From JBMOLK01 sp049325575 (GTDB lineage: Bacteria; Bacillota; Clostridia; Acetivibrionales; Acetivibrionaceae): a DNA stretch of 64,000 nt. Shown piece after piece: positions 17,396 to 26,875 of the stretch; within the stretch, counting starts at the first letter, position 1; every line of letters starts with the position of its first letter. The notes beneath the pieces are model-generated. The model saw only the letters and a list, made by a program, of their open reading frames with translations, ran no database searches and had not been told where the DNA came from. The stretch lies in assembly GCA_049325575.1 (NCBI GenBank), contig JBMOLK010000174.1:8897-72896 (forward strand), given 5' to 3'. The translations under genes and the position numbers were made by a program.

Positions 17396-17648
17396 TCATA
17401 TCTTTGCAGCAAGTCCATTTTTTAAAAACTCAATCAGGTTATCTGCAACAGCTTCATAGTCATCGACACTGGTAATACCGGTTATTTCATGTATATGGGT
17501 AAACATATAAGCGATTAATCGCTTAATAAAGTCCTTGGGGAAGTCTTGTCTAAAATCGCCCTTAACATAAGCATTTTCTACCAAATAATCGAAAAACTTG
17601 TTTATATTGGCATTCTGTGTCTCAAACTCCATGCGGGCCTTTGTAAAA
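17396..17648 (-). pseudogene. C-terminal remnant of a TetR-family regulator
   Basis: The reading frame gives KARMEFETQNANINKFFDYL followed by FIKRLIAYMFTHIHEIT, which resembles the helical ligand/dimer domain of a TetR regulator. In frame upstream there is only a TAA after six codons, and no helix-turn-helix is found. A Met inside could start a 78-residue product but has no ribosome site. I take it as a truncated relic. Confidence 0.5.
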
Positions 17649-17664
17649 TATTATTAAGAAGTAT

Positions 17665-17687
17665 AAAACCGCTTGTACAGCGGTTTT
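17665..17687 (-). terminator. Intrinsic terminator for the DUF896 gene
   Basis: AAAACCGCT (17665-17673) and AGCGGTTTT (17679-17687) form a perfect 9-bp stem with loop TGTAC, followed by T-rich sequence on the minus strand. Confidence 0.8.
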
Positions 17688-17741
17688 CACAGTGTCTTTA
17701 CATATTTTATTCTTTTAACTCCTGTTCTATTCTTATTTAAT

Positions 17742-17945
17742 TTAATTATCCTTTCTAAGAGCTTTCCTGTTTCCTTCCTTATCAACTACAACTATGGAGT
17801 CAAGTGTTGACTTAAGATTATTTCTAAAAGCTTTTATATATTCCTGCCTTAGAATCTTCTGCTCCTCTTTCTCCTCATCGGTAAGGCCTACAGTCTTCGA
17901 CTTTCGTGCAAGCTCATTTATCCTGTCTATTTTGAATTGGTCCAT
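17742..17945 (-). CDS. DUF896 (UPF0291, YnzC-like) small protein
   Basis: 67 residues from the ATG at 17945, which has GGGAGGG at proper distance; the longer reading from 17960 lacks one. The sequence MDQFKIDRINELARKSKTVG, then LTDEEKEEQKILRQEYIKAF, is the DUF896 signature of Firmicutes: two antiparallel helices starting with an INELARK core. The Bacillus relatives are SOS-linked or of unknown role. A short Lys/Asn tail ends it. It is 33 nt downstream of the YqxD-type gene and probably cotranscribed. Confidence 0.9.
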   Translation of the reverse strand: MDQFKIDRINELARKSKTVGLTDEEKEEQKILRQEYIKAFRNNLKSTLDSIVVVDKEGNRKALRKDN

Positions 17946-17978
17946 TACTATCCCTCCCAAGCTCTTTAATATATTATT

Positions 17979-18407
17979 TCACCCGATCAAGCTTCTAAAC
18001 GCTTTCTCAAACCTCACATCATCCTCTTTTGTTCTTTTCCCTGGACCGGATGTTCTGCCGCCTGCGCGGCGGACTTTCTGGGAAATATGCCTGTCAAACA
18101 AGAGACTGTCAATATTGTCATTTGTATAAATAAGTCCGTTCTGGTTTATAACCTTGGCACCACGGGGAATTGACATAGCCGCAACGCCGTAGTCCTGGGT
18201 TACAACAATATCACCCTTTGTGACCTTGTTTACCAGGACAAAATCAACCGAATCCCTGGATTTATCAACGGTTATTACCTCCGAGTATCCGTCATTTATA
18301 ATATGGCTTGTATCGATCAGCATTATAACAGGCAGGTTATATTCTTTTGCAACTTTTACAATAATGTTTTTTACAGGGCATGCGTCGGCATCCACAAGTA
18401 TCTTCAT
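17979..18407 (-). CDS. YaiI/YqxD (UPF0178) family protein
   Basis: The 142-residue protein shows the NYN/PIN-like UPF0178 fold. The N-terminal MKILVDADACPVKNII holds conserved Asp residues. VTVDKSRDSVDF-like and GDIVVTQDYGVAAM strands add a second acidic cluster, and the C-terminal RRAGGRTSGPGKRT is Gly/Arg-rich as in this family. These proteins are predicted metal-dependent nucleases, but no activity is established. First gene of a pair with the DUF896 gene. GTP- or sugar-related roles are not supported. Confidence 0.92.
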   Translation of the reverse strand: MKILVDADACPVKNIIVKVAKEYNLPVIMLIDTSHIINDGYSEVITVDKSRDSVDFVLVNKVTKGDIVVTQDYGVAAMSIPRGAKVINQNGLIYTNDNIDSLLFDRHISQKVRRAGGRTSGPGKRTKEDDVRFEKAFRSLIG

Positions 18408-18528
18408 AGTTTATTCAACCCTTCACTTATCTTTGGTTACAGTATAATAAATTTAATTGTTATTTTCAAAGGTTTTATTGCCTTTTTGGTGGTATAATAT
18501 TTAATGTAATAAAAGGGAGGTTATTCAT

Positions 18529-19173
18529 TTGGGAAAATTACCCGTTAAGCTTTCATTTGGAGAAGAAGTAGCCAATGCAATAACCCATGGTGTTGCATCA
18601 TTGGCAGTATTATTTGCTATTCCATTAGTATCCATTATTGCCTATAACAACGGAAGTACAGCTGATGTTGTTGGAGTAACAATTTTTTGCATATCCATTT
18701 TCCTTATGTTCCTGATGTCAACCATCTACCATGCTATGGAATACGAAACCAGACATAAAAGTGTAATGCGGATACTTGACCACATATTTATATATGTAGC
18801 TATTGCAGGCACCTACACCCCCATAGCAATTTCAGTAATTGGAGGGTGGCAGGCTGTTGTTATTCTCATTATCCAGTGGGTGATGGTACTGTTCGGTATA
18901 CTGTACAAATCCATTTCCCGGCGTTCAATGCCCAAGGTATCTCTTGTGATATACCTTGTAATGGGTTGGTCTTTGATTATTTTCATGCCACTTTTTATAC
19001 AAAAAGCCAATCCGCTTTTGTTTTGGCTAATACTTGCCGGCGGAGCTTTATACTCTATAGGAGCTGTTATTTATGCAAAAAAAGGCTTCAAATACCACCA
19101 TATGGTCTGGCACACTTTTGTTTTTCTGGGTGCACTCACCCATTTTATAGGTATATGCTTTTTCATGTATTAA
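18529..19173 (+). CDS. Hemolysin III / YqfA (PAQR-type) membrane protein
   Basis: A 214-residue seven-helix membrane protein. It has the family's metal-site residues: E and H in the first cytoplasmic segment (FGEEVANAITHGVASL), SxxxH in MSTIYHAMEY, D in LDHIFIYVAIAGTYTPI, and HxxxH in the last helices (HHMVWHTFVFLGALTHF). Related proteins are proposed zinc-dependent hydrolases of the PAQR/alkaline ceramidase superfamily, and some act in membrane-fluidity control rather than lysis. The start is TTG, set by GGGAGG at 18514-18519; a TATAAT lies at 18493-18498. It is monocistronic. Confidence 0.92.
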   Translation: MGKLPVKLSFGEEVANAITHGVASLAVLFAIPLVSIIAYNNGSTADVVGVTIFCISIFLMFLMSTIYHAMEYETRHKSVMRILDHIFIYVAIAGTYTPIAISVIGGWQAVVILIIQWVMVLFGILYKSISRRSMPKVSLVIYLVMGWSLIIFMPLFIQKANPLLFWLILAGGALYSIGAVIYAKKGFKYHHMVWHTFVFLGALTHFIGICFFMY

Positions 19174-19274
19174 AGGTATTTCTATAATCCAGGCAAAAAA
19201 TTTATACCCAGGTTTTTGTCACCTATAACCTAAAGGTTGAATCAACAATGCATATTAACAGTAATCCAATATTG

Positions 19275-19304
19275 TTAACACTTTTGATTTGCTATTAATA
19301 TAAT
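19275..19304 (+). promoter_or_regulatory. Putative promoter of the Dps-like gene
   Basis: TTAACA at 19275-19280 and TATAAT at 19299-19304 are 18 nt apart, 34 nt upstream of the start codon. The AT-rich palindromic surroundings could hold a PerR-type site, not resolvable by eye. Confidence 0.5.
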
Positions 19305-19338
19305 ATATTGACATATCATTTAAGTGGGGGTATATATT

Positions 19339-19836
19339 ATGAATCTGGGACTTGATCCGGCTAAAACGCAGGAAGTCGTATGCGGTTTGAATCTTTATCT
19401 TGCGAATCTACATGTTCTATATGCAAAGCTTCATAACTATCATTGGAATGTTATAGGATGTAATTTCTTTGAGTTTCATGAGAAGCTTCAGGAGCTTTAC
19501 GAGTTTGTAGGTGAAGAAATCGACAGGATTGCCGAGAGAATTTTAATGCTGGGATATAAGCCTGTGGCAAGTTTGTGCGATGCTCTAAAGATTGCCACCG
19601 TAAAAGAAATGCCAAGTGTCAATTATTCAGCTCAAACCATTGCATGCAGTGTTGTAAATGACTTCGTAATGGTTGTCAATCAGCTTAGAAGAGTTGCCGA
19701 TATTGCAGGACAAATGAATGACGAATATACAATAGTCCTGTTGGGAGAAGCAATAGGATTCTACGAAAAACATATCTGGATGTTCCGTGCATACCTGATC
19801 GGCTGCTGTGGAGGTACTGGATACCGTGAAGAGTAG
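19339..19836 (+). CDS. dps: Dps-like ferritin (DNA-protection/iron-storage protein)
   Basis: The 165-residue protein matches the Dps four-helix bundle. The ferroxidase ligands at the dimer interface are in LHNYHWNVIGCNFFEFHEKL (His, Asp/Glu equivalents) and FVGEEIDRIAERILMLG. Such shells oxidise Fe(II) with peroxide and store iron in the cytoplasm. I chose the ATG at 19339, where GTGGGGG is the ribosome site, over an in-frame GTG inside that site. The C-terminus is unusual in ending with a Cys/Gly pair (IGCCGGTGYREE). Monocistronic, with its own promoter and terminator. Confidence 0.9.
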   Translation: MNLGLDPAKTQEVVCGLNLYLANLHVLYAKLHNYHWNVIGCNFFEFHEKLQELYEFVGEEIDRIAERILMLGYKPVASLCDALKIATVKEMPSVNYSAQTIACSVVNDFVMVVNQLRRVADIAGQMNDEYTIVLLGEAIGFYEKHIWMFRAYLIGCCGGTGYREE

Positions 19837-19843
19837 GTCAGTT

Positions 19844-19880
19844 AAGGACTGCGCACATTCCGCAGTCCTTATACCCTTTT
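19844..19880 (+). terminator. Intrinsic terminator after the Dps-like gene
   Basis: AAGGACTGCG (19844-19853) and CGCAGTCCTT (19861-19870) form a perfect 10-bp stem, then ATACCCTTTT. Confidence 0.8.
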
Positions 19881-19889
19881 ACGGAACCC

Positions 19890-22481
19890 TTACATCCCCT
19901 TTGTCTCACTTTCTCCTTTTGCCAGGTTCTGACCATCTCCACCTCTTAAGCCCATCTTCTTGCTATATGTCTGGTAAATATATGAAATAGCTATCAGTAT
20001 TGCTCCAAAGGCAAAGTATGATAATATTTTCATCCATGTTTCAAGGAACGAAAGGTCATATATAAAAAGCTTTGCTGTAGAAAAAACCGATAACACAAGT
20101 CCAAACCTTCTTATATATACATACTTCTTTGCAAAGCCGTATACTATGCACAAAAAGGCACCGCATACATATAAAATGCTAAAGATCATATTTAATTCCC
20201 CTAAACCGAACTGAACATTAAGTACTGCGGTAACATTGGCAAGTAAGTAAATGGCCATTATCACAGGATAGTACTCAAGGTTTGATCTCCTCGATAATAT
20301 ATAATCAAGCATAATACTTCTTATGTTAATGAACAAGTAGATATTGAAAGCAATCAGTATGGTTATTGCTGTAATGGAAAGACCCAGGCTTTCTTTGGGT
20401 AAATAAATATCCGAGGAAATATTCAAACTTATAAGCACAAAATCAGCCAATATATGCATTGACACTGACAGAACCTTAACACCTTTATCAAGAACAAGCG
20501 GAATCTTGATGATTGCATATCCAAGGCCAATTGTGACAAGTGCAAATATAACACCTTTGAAAAAGTCATCATAACTAGCAGTATAGAATGCATCCCCGCT
20601 TACCAGAGAATTGTAAAGCTTATTTGATGAATAAACAAGATAAATCCATACATTGATTACAGCAAAGTACTTAAGGAAGCCTGAAAGTTTTCCCCTGGCA
20701 GTATACTTCAGCATAATATCCCGTGCTGTATCCTTAAGGTAGATGTATGTAAGATAAACAAGACTTCCAATTACAATTGCATATCTAAAGTGGAAATGAG
20801 GAACCCCCTGGCTTCCCGCATATATTTCATACCTGTAGAAATCAATTCCCAATACACCGATAAAGCAAAGAGCATAAACAATCCACCCTCCAAGCTCTAT
20901 GTATTTATACTTGTTCCTGTAACCATAAATTATAAGGAAAACTCCTTCAACGAGCCATCCAATTGCAAACCATTTAAGTCCCAACTGGAATGGAATCGCA
21001 ATAACGGCAAATGTGTAGGAAGTAAGGTAAAATAAGCCTTTTGCCATGGTCTCTTCCTTGATGTACCTTGAAACCAACCGGCCAAGACCTAAATATAAAA
21101 GACAAAACACTATGGAAATAATGCCGTCATAATCCTTGCTGGCAAGGCCGAAAAGTGAAAACACTGAAACACAGCTGACAAATGTGTTAAGACCTACAAG
21201 CACAATATCAAGCGCCTTTAAAGTAATTTTATGCATTAAGGGGTATGCCATTGATACCGTAAGATACATCACAAAAGTTGCCATTACATAGCCCGACGCA
21301 GTATAAACACCGTTATCCCACTTGTTTACGAAGCTAAACACCAGGAATACCATTGAAGGTACGTTAAGCGCAAAGCTTATATAGTTTACAACATGCCATT
21401 TCTTCTTTAAAGATATGATTAGCGTTATAAGATTTATCAAAAACAGGTAAACAAAAGCCCCAAAGTATTGATATTTTTCTCCCAGCCCATATACAAAAAC
21501 ATATGTGAAGAAGGGAAGAAAACCGCCAATAATGGACAATGAACTGATAGTCATGGAATTATATCTTATAGAAAGCGCTACAGCCCCGGCAGTTATGAGA
21601 ACCGAGAATCCAAGGGCTGTATTTAGATTTATAATGTCCAGGTTAAAGAAGCTGTGAAACACTGAAATATAGAGTATACCTATTCCCCCGCCGCAAAGTC
21701 CCATAGCAAAGATATCTTTCCCCTTCCTTAAGAGGATTTCTCCTGCAACAATGAATATAAGCCCTCCAAGGAAAACAAAAGCCCCCTTCATCTCACTGGT
21801 AAAGTAGTTGGAATAAGCATATCTCATAAGAGTTGAAAATCCCACCAATAAAACCAGTATACCGATTTTATTAAGCCAGTTAAGTCCAATTTTGATTTCC
21901 AGGTTGTTATTCTTAATCCGCCTTTGTATGGTCTCCTGGTCAACCCCTTCGGCTTCCATCTCCTTATAGTATCTTTCTGCCTCTACCCTGTTTTCCTGCA
22001 GAGCGTTTTGAAACTTTGCCCTATGCTCCCTGATTTTATTCTGAATATTGGATCGTAGATTCTCTATTTGAATCTCTATTTCTCTGGAGTCGGAATTCAA
22101 CTCTTTGCTGGCTATTTCCGCTATACGGTCGAGTCTTTCCCTTGTTCTCTGCTCAAATTTGAGTAAAGCCTGGCCTTCTTTTACAGCCTCGTCCCTAAAA
22201 TATATCCTTAATTTTTCTTTTGAGATCTTAAGTATATTAAGCTTTTCATCAAGCACCTGTTCACTTAAAGCTGTCTTAAGTCCGGAATTCTCATTTTTCA
22301 ATTCCTTATTCGACTTATGGAGTTCTTCTATACTCTTCTTTAGGTCATCAATTTCTTTTTTCATGCGCCTGTTATTTTCAATGATACTGTCATTGTCAAA
22401 GTCCTTTACAAGGGCTTCATACTCCTGTGCAAATTTCTTTTGACTTTCAAGCAGTTCTTTTAGTTTCTGGCTGTAGTCCAT
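19890..22481 (-). CDS. DUF2339 multi-pass membrane protein with N-terminal coiled coil
   Basis: 863 residues from the ATG at 22481, which has GGGGG spaced 6 nt upstream. Residues ~3-195 form a long charged coiled coil (KKEIDDLKKSIEELHKSNKE), followed by about 20 hydrophobic helices starting with LNWLNKIGILVLLVGFSTLM. This is the DUF2339 layout found across bacteria; its function is unknown, with suggested envelope or transport roles. It has no close operon partner: the next minus-strand gene upstream ends 97 nt away. Confidence 0.88.
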   Translation of the reverse strand: MDYSQKLKELLESQKKFAQEYEALVKDFDNDSIIENNRRMKKEIDDLKKSIEELHKSNKELKNENSGLKTALSEQVLDEKLNILKISKEKLRIYFRDEAVKEGQALLKFEQRTRERLDRIAEIASKELNSDSREIEIQIENLRSNIQNKIREHRAKFQNALQENRVEAERYYKEMEAEGVDQETIQRRIKNNNLEIKIGLNWLNKIGILVLLVGFSTLMRYAYSNYFTSEMKGAFVFLGGLIFIVAGEILLRKGKDIFAMGLCGGGIGILYISVFHSFFNLDIINLNTALGFSVLITAGAVALSIRYNSMTISSLSIIGGFLPFFTYVFVYGLGEKYQYFGAFVYLFLINLITLIISLKKKWHVVNYISFALNVPSMVFLVFSFVNKWDNGVYTASGYVMATFVMYLTVSMAYPLMHKITLKALDIVLVGLNTFVSCVSVFSLFGLASKDYDGIISIVFCLLYLGLGRLVSRYIKEETMAKGLFYLTSYTFAVIAIPFQLGLKWFAIGWLVEGVFLIIYGYRNKYKYIELGGWIVYALCFIGVLGIDFYRYEIYAGSQGVPHFHFRYAIVIGSLVYLTYIYLKDTARDIMLKYTARGKLSGFLKYFAVINVWIYLVYSSNKLYNSLVSGDAFYTASYDDFFKGVIFALVTIGLGYAIIKIPLVLDKGVKVLSVSMHILADFVLISLNISSDIYLPKESLGLSITAITILIAFNIYLFINIRSIMLDYILSRRSNLEYYPVIMAIYLLANVTAVLNVQFGLGELNMIFSILYVCGAFLCIVYGFAKKYVYIRRFGLVLSVFSTAKLFIYDLSFLETWMKILSYFAFGAILIAISYIYQTYSKKMGLRGGDGQNLAKGESETKGM

Positions 22482-22578
22482 AATCAACCCCCTTTTCCGA
22501 TATAATTATAATATCATATTTTTCCACCAGAAAATATAACCAAAAAATATCTCTATCTTAAATGCCTTTTATCTTTAT

Positions 22579-25401
22579 TTAAGTGTCTCCCATATAAAGT
22601 AAAGGGTTCTCATATTGTATTCCCAAATCATACTTTTGTTCTTTATTTGATGATGTATATTCCAGTCCTAATGAAAAATCTATCATATCCGCACACTCTG
22701 GAAAATCTATCAAAGGATTCCTGTTACCTTGAAGCTCATAGATAGCCCTGTTACGGTGCTTTTCATACAGTGACACCGGAAACTCCCTATGCCACTTTAA
22801 CAGCAGTTCTATATTAATTCTATCCTTTCTATCTTGCCTGATTACGCCAGGATACCTTAGTAGGAAGTACAGTGTTGCCCTTGCCACATTTCCCTTTCCG
22901 TGCTCAGGCTCAAACTTTTCACCCTCACCGTTACCGCAGTTAATTCTTATCTTTTCTTCATTACCTTCCGGGTTATAACCTGGAAAGTCATGGTATCCGT
23001 CATCGCTCCTGAAGCTGTTGCATTTGCTTTCACAGACATAGAGGTGATGAAGGTCTCCCTTCATAGGACTAGCATGATTGAACCATGACTGGGGGACAAT
23101 ATGTTCAACATTGTATCTTCCTATACCTTCAAACATCTGGGTTATCTCTTCTACGGCTGCCTCCGGCAAGCACTTTTCACCTACTTTTAACCCTTCATAT
23201 GCCTGTTTTTTCTGTTTAGATATCTCATGGTCTTCTTTTATCAACTCTACCGGGTCTACTGATTTCCCCGAGTATATACTTTTTACAAGCCCGTCCTCTC
23301 TTAAATCAACCCATGAATAAAGCTCTTTTTTACTTCTGTCATAGGAAAACAACACGCCATGGGTGTTATGTGACAATTCACTTAATGTTTTGAATAAAAG
23401 CTTTTTATCCCTTAAGTTAAAATGAATATTTTTGTAATATTCGTTTATTATAAGCTTATCCTTTTCTTCATCATAGTAGTTTCTCCGGTCTTCTTGAAGT
23501 CTACTTTTATTAAGGCTTAGTCTTAATAATGTTCTTTCAACGTTTTCCTCGTCCTTTTGTATTTTGCGAATTTCAGGATGTATTTCATTACGCTTCTTAT
23601 ACTCATAGTGTTCTTCTCCATTTTTATAGATAAGCCTTACTACTAGAGGTACATGGTCCGAAATATTCTTCACAAATTCCTTTATACTTTTATCCAGTCT
23701 TACTATTGCTGCATCGTCTTCAGATATCCCCCCCAAATTCACATCTTTGCTTACTATTATATGGTCAATTAGCGAATGCCTGTTACCTACATAAGAAATA
23801 TTGCCATCACCAGCATCATCTGTTGTTAATGTGAATAAATGCGGAGAATCTGTTAAGCTGTTTAAAACATCGCTGTCCAATTCCTGATTAAAATCTCCTC
23901 CAAGCACAACAGGAATGTCTTTAAAGCCTTCGTCCCTTCTTAAGTCGTTTATAATTACTGAAATAATATTGGCAGCAAGCTTCCTACGTGCGGTACTTAC
24001 AGGATCTCCAAAGGCTTTTAGATGCACTACTATCATTAGGAACTCTGCATCTTTCCCCTCTTCTTCCACACTACATTTTACAAACAACGGTTCCCTCTTT
24101 TTAGGAAATACATCTGCGCCCGTATCGGTTTTTGAACTAAGTATAGCTTTATATTTATCATTAATATCGTTTCTTAGTTCCACCTTTGTTGTCTCTATAT
24201 CATAAAGCACTGCTAAATCCTGTGATCCCTCAGCATCAAGGCATACATAATCCATGTTCATGCCTCTTTTCTTTAATTCCTGTACCAGCTTATCCAGTGC
24301 CTTATTCTCTACTTCCACAAGACCTAGTGCATCCATAGACAATTCTGCTACAATGTCAGCCACACCATGAACCCTTTTTTCATCAATATGGTTATTAAAG
24401 TTACGTATATTCCAGAAGCCTATATCTGCAAATCTTTTGTTTCCTGTAAAGGAAGGTACTTCTACCTCTAAAAGATCCTGCTCATTTTGTATAAGACCAT
24501 GTACATCAAATACACCTAAATAAGGAGAAGTACCTTCTATAGTATTTAAGACCTTGGTAGAGCCTTCATCTCCCTTATATGCATTTTTAGTAAGATGACT
24601 CACTATTGCAGAAATACGTATTCCCTCATTTATGGCTACTTTTTTGTCTTCATTTTCATACCATCCCGCATGGTGGAGCGCTACAAGGTCCCACCTGTTA
24701 TTGAATACGGCAGAGCCTGATGAACCGGGTTCAGTATCAGTCTTGTAGTGTATGACCTTATCATATACATATGAGACTCTATTATCATGCAGTGCAATCT
24801 CCTTTTTCCTTCCACTGGGGTGCTGAATTATGTTTACTCTCTCTCCCCTTGTTATTACTGTTGGATTGCGCACCAGGGGAACAGGCTTAATGTCTCCTAT
24901 TCCTTTTTCATCACACGATAATATTGTAAAGTCCAATTCGTCCTGCGGTGAGGTAATAAAAATACTTTCAGGCTTTAAGATTACCTTTACTGTCTCTTTA
25001 CCTTCCTCGTAGTCAAACTCGGCAAAACTTTGTTCCGCTGTTTCCCTGTTTGAAATAACATGATTGTTGGTCATAATGATACCTTTAGCAATCAGAAACC
25101 CTGTTCCCATAGAATCGGGTGTTAAAATCCTGCAAACCGCTCTCGCCTTTTCTACACCTTTATATAGAAAATCAACAGGAAGCAAATCATTCTCTTTATT
25201 TATCTTTTCAAGAATAGCTTCTTCCGCTTCTTTTCTGTGGGCTTCTCCTTCATCCCATTCCTCACTATCCGGAGTTATACCGAGTATATCTAAGGCTCTT
25301 CTTTTAACAAGGTTTTTAAATACTTCGGGTTCTAAAGGCTTAACCCCTTGCAGGGCATGCTCTTTACCTCTTAGCGATATGAAATTGCTTTCTCTTACCA
25401 A
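22579..25401 (-). CDS. Fusion of trypsin-like protease, EEP nuclease and endonuclease I
   Basis: 940 residues with three catalytic domains and no signal peptide. Residues ~80-275 form a V8/trypsin-like protease with apparent triad H114 (TNNHVI), D157 (ELDFTIL) and S228 (EPGSSGSAVF). Residues ~322-590 are an endonuclease/exonuclease/phosphatase domain with N331 (WNIRNF), E363, H460, D503/N505 (GGDFNQ), D546/H547 (LIDHII) and D582/H583 (SDHVP). Residues ~640-910 match endonuclease I (EHIVPQSWF with H767, then DLHHLY, N795, and GKGNVARATLYFLLRYP). A charged N-terminal ~75 residues may be a sensor or adaptor segment. TTG start after AAAGGAG. Second gene of an operon with a subtilase 15 nt upstream. 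A protease-released or protease-gated nuclease effector is inference. Confidence 0.88.
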   Translation of the reverse strand: MVRESNFISLRGKEHALQGVKPLEPEVFKNLVKRRALDILGITPDSEEWDEGEAHRKEAEEAILEKINKENDLLPVDFLYKGVEKARAVCRILTPDSMGTGFLIAKGIIMTNNHVISNRETAEQSFAEFDYEEGKETVKVILKPESIFITSPQDELDFTILSCDEKGIGDIKPVPLVRNPTVITRGERVNIIQHPSGRKKEIALHDNRVSYVYDKVIHYKTDTEPGSSGSAVFNNRWDLVALHHAGWYENEDKKVAINEGIRISAIVSHLTKNAYKGDEGSTKVLNTIEGTSPYLGVFDVHGLIQNEQDLLEVEVPSFTGNKRFADIGFWNIRNFNNHIDEKRVHGVADIVAELSMDALGLVEVENKALDKLVQELKKRGMNMDYVCLDAEGSQDLAVLYDIETTKVELRNDINDKYKAILSSKTDTGADVFPKKREPLFVKCSVEEEGKDAEFLMIVVHLKAFGDPVSTARRKLAANIISVIINDLRRDEGFKDIPVVLGGDFNQELDSDVLNSLTDSPHLFTLTTDDAGDGNISYVGNRHSLIDHIIVSKDVNLGGISEDDAAIVRLDKSIKEFVKNISDHVPLVVRLIYKNGEEHYEYKKRNEIHPEIRKIQKDEENVERTLLRLSLNKSRLQEDRRNYYDEEKDKLIINEYYKNIHFNLRDKKLLFKTLSELSHNTHGVLFSYDRSKKELYSWVDLREDGLVKSIYSGKSVDPVELIKEDHEISKQKKQAYEGLKVGEKCLPEAAVEEITQMFEGIGRYNVEHIVPQSWFNHASPMKGDLHHLYVCESKCNSFRSDDGYHDFPGYNPEGNEEKIRINCGNGEGEKFEPEHGKGNVARATLYFLLRYPGVIRQDRKDRINIELLLKWHREFPVSLYEKHRNRAIYELQGNRNPLIDFPECADMIDFSLGLEYTSSNKEQKYDLGIQYENPLLYMGDT

Positions 25402-25416
25402 TATATACCAGCTCCT

Positions 25417-26715
25417 TTACCTTACTCCCGCCAATTCTCTCTCTTCTACAACATTACCTGTCATCAGACTATGGCTTAGGGCTTTATAAGCGTTTACTCT
25501 CCCACTTCCCACGTATTTGTCCGTCTGTATTTCATCTGCACTTTCCTTAAGAATTTTCATTACCTGTTCAAAGGTTAAATCAGGCTTTTTGGACAACAGC
25601 AGAGCCACCAGCCCGCTTACATGAGGTGCAGCCATTGACGTACCGTCCATATTAGTATAGCTATCACTATGAGCTTTGAGAGACAGGATATCTACCCCCG
25701 GAGCAGCAACATCTACCAGTTCATCGTAATTTGAAAATTCAGCTCTTTTATCGTTTGCATCTACTGCACCTACAGCTATGGTCTTGCTATAGTTTGCAGG
25801 GGAATAGTACCTTGTTTCATCATTTTCATTCCCTGCTGAAAATACAGCTATGGCACCTTTTTCATAAACATAGTCCAAAGCCTGTTCTACTATAAGGTTT
25901 CTAGGTCTTCTTGAACGAGGTCCCCAACTGTTGCTTATTATTCTGGCACCATTGTCAACGGCATACTTTAACGCCCTGGCTAATACACTATCAAAAGCTT
26001 GGGGGAAAACCTTCAGAGCCATAATTTTTACCTTAGGGGCTACACCTATAACTCCCATTCCGTTATTCCCAACGGCCGCTATAGTTCCTGCTACATGAGT
26101 GCCATGCAGGTCATAATCCATAGAATCTTCATCATCATCCGAAAAATCATAACCATATCTTCCATTTTCATCTTTCCACATATTCTCCTTCATATCAGGA
26201 TGGTTATAATCAACACCTGTATCCAAAACTGCGACCACAACATCTTCACCCATGGTAATATCCCATACCTTCTCACACTGCATGTTTTTCAGCCCATAAA
26301 GCTCATCATAGTGTATATCATTGGGTTTTTCATGCAGTGAGTTTAAATAGTTGAGTTCCGCATGTTCCACCCCATCATTTTTTCTTAGCTCGTCCAAAAG
26401 CTTTTCAAGGTCAACGTTTTCATCAACCTTAACTTCGTAGGTTCTGTAAAGCTTTTTTTCGGCATCACCCATATTTTTGTACTCGTTTTCAAAAACCTTT
26501 TCATCATTCATATTTGCTTCCAAAGATGAAGGTGCTGCTGATCTAGCCTTCTTCACCACTGGCTCAATGTTGTGTAATCTCTGAATTTTAATTCCCATTG
26601 TACCTATGCTTTCATTGTTGTTTCGTGTCATTACATTGGCAGGGAGCACACTTCTAGGGTCAACGCCTTCCTTTAAGGATATCAGTACCGTATTTTTATC
26701 AGCTTTCTTATCCAT
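25417..26715 (-). CDS. Cytoplasmic subtilisin-like (S8) serine protease
   Basis: 432 residues, no signal peptide. The N-terminal ~130 residues include an I9-type propeptide-like stretch (YRTYEVKVDENVDLEKLLDE, then GVEHAELNY). The catalytic domain spans ~140-415 with D165 (VLDTGVDYNHPD), H207 (LHGTHVAGT), oxyanion N296 (SAGNEND) and S360 (DGTSMAAPHVSG), all intact. The acidic insert FSDDDEDSMD could bind calcium. It is translated first in a two-gene operon with the trypsin-EEP-endonuclease fusion, so it probably processes or activates that partner, or its own propeptide is displaced by a trigger. AGGAGG precedes the ATG. The protease assignment is firm; the partnership is inference. Confidence 0.93.
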   Translation of the reverse strand: MDKKADKNTVLISLKEGVDPRSVLPANVMTRNNNESIGTMGIKIQRLHNIEPVVKKARSAAPSSLEANMNDEKVFENEYKNMGDAEKKLYRTYEVKVDENVDLEKLLDELRKNDGVEHAELNYLNSLHEKPNDIHYDELYGLKNMQCEKVWDITMGEDVVVAVLDTGVDYNHPDMKENMWKDENGRYGYDFSDDDEDSMDYDLHGTHVAGTIAAVGNNGMGVIGVAPKVKIMALKVFPQAFDSVLARALKYAVDNGARIISNSWGPRSRRPRNLIVEQALDYVYEKGAIAVFSAGNENDETRYYSPANYSKTIAVGAVDANDKRAEFSNYDELVDVAAPGVDILSLKAHSDSYTNMDGTSMAAPHVSGLVALLLSKKPDLTFEQVMKILKESADEIQTDKYVGSGRVNAYKALSHSLMTGNVVEERELAGVR

Positions 26716-26875
26716 AAGCTTTCCTCCTATATTTTATTATACGTTTGTAGTTTTTCATTTTAGTAAAAATTTATATTAGCAATTAATTGTAGCAATCTAG
26801 CAAGTAATTATTGAAATATTTAGAATAAAAAAGTAGAATAATAAAATCAATAAAAAACTAAAAAGGTGGTTACAT

